From: Roseiarcus sp963755075
GTDB lineage: Bacteria; Pseudomonadota; Alphaproteobacteria; Rhizobiales; Beijerinckiaceae
Direction of reading: 5' to 3'
Length of the DNA: 8,583 nt
Assembly (NCBI GenBank): GCA_963755075.1
Contig: CAVWKL010000220.1
Span: 1-8,583, forward strand
Shown here: piece by piece, positions 7,548 to 8,583 of the stretch
How the letters are laid out: each line of letters begins with the position of its first letter
Position numbering within the stretch: position 1 is the first letter of the stretch
Position numbers and translations under genes: made by a program
The notes under the pieces: model-generated
Told to the model about the DNA's origin: nothing
The model's input: the letters and a program-made list of their open reading frames with translations, nothing else
Database searches by the model: none

Positions 7548-7581
7548 GATAATTATGCTTTGCGCGCCAGTCGCATGCGAC
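7548..7581 (+). promoter_or_regulatory. Candidate -10 element and 12-bp palindromic operator upstream of the corrinoid gene
   Basis: Within a small AT-rich island, GATAAT (7548-7553) matches five of six bases of the sigma-70 -10 consensus. No good -35 lies at the right distance, so an activator would be needed. The perfect palindrome GTCGCATGCGAC (7570-7581) follows about where a repressor site overlapping the start of transcription would sit, 58 bases before the corrinoid start codon. Both are sequence-pattern calls without a known regulator. Confidence 0.3.
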
Positions 7582-7639
7582 AATATGGCGCAATCGGACC
7601 GGCTCGGCGCCGGCATGGGACACGGCGGGACCTGCTGGC

Positions 7640-8347
7640 ATGGCGGACGACGAATTGGATCTCTCGACGCTCTCCGACGACGATCTCGTCGCCCAGATGC
7701 ACGACGATCTCTACGACGGGCTCAAGGAAGAGATCGAGGACGGCGTGCGCATCCTGCTCGACCGCGGCTGGGCGCCCTACGACGTGCTGACCAAGGCGCT
7801 GGTCGAAGGCATGCGCATCGTCGGCATCGATTTTCGCGACGGCATTCTGTTCGTGCCGGAAGTGCTGATGTCGGCCAACGCGATGAAGGGGGGAATGGCG
7901 ATCCTGCGACCGCTGCTCGCCGCCACCGGCGCGCCCAAGATGGGCAAGATGGTGATCGGCACCGTCAAGGGCGACATCCACGACATCGGCAAGAACCTGG
8001 TGTGCATGATGATGGAGGGCGCCGGCTTCGAGGTGTTCGACATCGGCATCAACAACGGCGTCGAGAAATATCTCGAGGCGATCGAGAAGCACCAGCCGGA
8101 AATTCTCGGCATGTCGGCGCTGCTGACGACCACCATGCCCTACATGAAAGTGGTGATCGACACGCTGAAGGAAAAAGGCATCCGCAACGATTATATCGTG
8201 CTGGTCGGCGGCGCGCCGCTGAACGAAGCCTTCGCCCAGGCGGTCGGCGCCGACGCCTATTGCCGCGACGCCGCCGTCGCGGTGGAAACCGCCAAGGCGC
8301 TGCTGGCGCGCCGGCAAGGCTCGCTGCAATCGCTGGAACGGGTTTAG
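7640..8347 (+). CDS. Corrinoid (cobalamin-binding) methyl-carrier protein of a methyltransferase system
   Basis: This 235-residue protein is of the MtaC/MtbC/MttC/MtgC type. It carries a methyl group on cobalt between a substrate-specific methyltransferase and a second methyltransferase that passes it to tetrahydrofolate or coenzyme M. The N-terminal helical cap (about residues 15-95) has the conserved PEVLMSANAMKGGMAILRPL stretch, followed by the B12-binding Rossmann domain. Its signature is complete: Asp112-x-His114-x-x-Gly117 (His114 is the cobalt lower ligand), Ser159-x-Leu161, and Gly190-Gly191. The first 15 residues are very acidic. No clear ribosome-binding site precedes ATG 7640; the next gene begins 45 bases after the stop. 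The substrate cannot be read from the carrier. In bacteria, carriers next to DUF1638 proteins are often found with MttB-family enzymes acting on quaternary amines, which is the best guess here. Confidence 0.95.
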   Translation: MADDELDLSTLSDDDLVAQMHDDLYDGLKEEIEDGVRILLDRGWAPYDVLTKALVEGMRIVGIDFRDGILFVPEVLMSANAMKGGMAILRPLLAATGAPKMGKMVIGTVKGDIHDIGKNLVCMMMEGAGFEVFDIGINNGVEKYLEAIEKHQPEILGMSALLTTTMPYMKVVIDTLKEKGIRNDYIVLVGGAPLNEAFAQAVGADAYCRDAAVAVETAKALLARRQGSLQSLERV

Positions 8348-8349
8348 CC

Positions 8350-8367
8350 GCGCGCGGGGGCGCGCGC
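8350..8367 (+). other. Intercistronic GC hairpin between corrinoid and DUF1638 genes
   Basis: GCGCGC (8350-8355) pairs with GCGCGC (8362-8367) around a G-rich loop, two bases after the corrinoid stop codon. It may stabilise the upstream message or lower expression of the downstream gene. There is no U-tract. Confidence 0.3.
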
Positions 8368-8392
8368 TCCGACCCTTGAGAGGCGCATCGCG

Positions 8393-8583
8393 GTGAAAAT
8401 CGACGCCGAAATCGCCGACGAGACCGAAGTCGAGCGCAACTGGCCGCGCCGGCGGGAGGGCGCGCGGCGCGTTCTCGTCATCGCCTGCGGCGCGCTGGCG
8501 CGCGAGATCCTGGCGTTGCGGGAGGGGCCGCTCGGCGTCTTCGACGTGACCTGCCTGCCGGCCAGCAAGGCACCAACCGTACT
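8393..8583 (+). CDS. DUF1638 family protein, N-terminal part (runs off right edge)
   Basis: An open frame runs from GTG 8393 to the window end, about 63 codons. After an acidic, variable start, residues 28-40 read VLVIACGALAREI, then LALREG, then FDVTCLPA. The CGALAREI and D-x-T-CLPA segments are the hallmark opening of DUF1638. This family of unknown biochemical function is repeatedly encoded beside corrinoid proteins and MttB-type methyltransferases; its conserved Cys residues (here Cys33 and Cys57) suggest metal or cofactor handling. GAGAGG (8378-8383) is a plausible ribosome-binding site 9 bases before the GTG. Family members normally continue CLPA...HNRP, but here the last bases read CLPASKAPTV; see the separate finding. 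It is probably co-transcribed with the corrinoid gene 45 bases upstream. Confidence 0.8.
   Translation, partial: MKIDAEIADETEVERNWPRRREGARRVLVIACGALAREILALREGPLGVFDVTCLPASKAPTV

Noticed and set aside
1..8583. CRISPR arrays, insertion sequences, tRNA or rRNA genes
   Set aside because: I saw no regularly spaced repeats, transposase-like frames, terminal inverted repeats, tRNA cloverleaf elements or rRNA-like stretches.

Overview
The window is GC-rich, densely coded bacterial DNA. Gene content and codon choice (strong G/C at third positions, ATGA/GTGA overlapping starts, an RhlG-like SDR, a three-subunit xanthine-dehydrogenase-type enzyme, a corrinoid protein next to a DUF1638 protein) suggest an alphaproteobacterium, plausibly of the Hyphomicrobiales. 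Genus-level assignment is not possible from the sequence alone.

Layout. Positions 1-153 (minus strand) hold the first 51 codons of a membrane-anchored chemoreceptor-like protein that runs off the left edge. A 429-base AT-richer gap follows, with short repeats and no convincing gene. On the minus strand come an RhlG-like short-chain dehydrogenase (583-1395) and, upstream of it, a glutathione S-transferase (1466-2140). A 201-base divergent spacer (2141-2341) separates these from a run of plus-strand genes reaching the right edge. These are the small (2Fe-2S), medium (FAD) and large (molybdopterin) subunits of a xanthine-dehydrogenase-family hydroxylase (2342-5971), an NAD(P)H-dependent FMN reductase (6052-6612), a nitrilase-superfamily amidase (6678-7505), a corrinoid (B12-binding) methyl-carrier protein (7640-8347), and the start of a DUF1638 protein (from 8393, cut by the window end).

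How they may work together. The three hydroxylase genes overlap by 4 bases each and form one translationally coupled unit. The large-subunit gene is interrupted by an apparent single-base deletion in a run of five G at 3795-3799; restoring one G gives a continuous 755-residue protein, so this is either a sequencing error or a recent inactivating mutation. The corrinoid protein and DUF1638 protein are the recognisable start of a corrinoid-dependent methyltransfer module. Its substrate-specific methyltransferase and reactivase are not in the window and may lie to the right. The order hydroxylase, flavin reductase, amidase, methyl-carrier would fit catabolism of an N- or O-methylated nitrogen compound, but this is inference from neighbourhood only, and a possible promoter/operator at 7548-7581 may separate the corrinoid genes from those before them.
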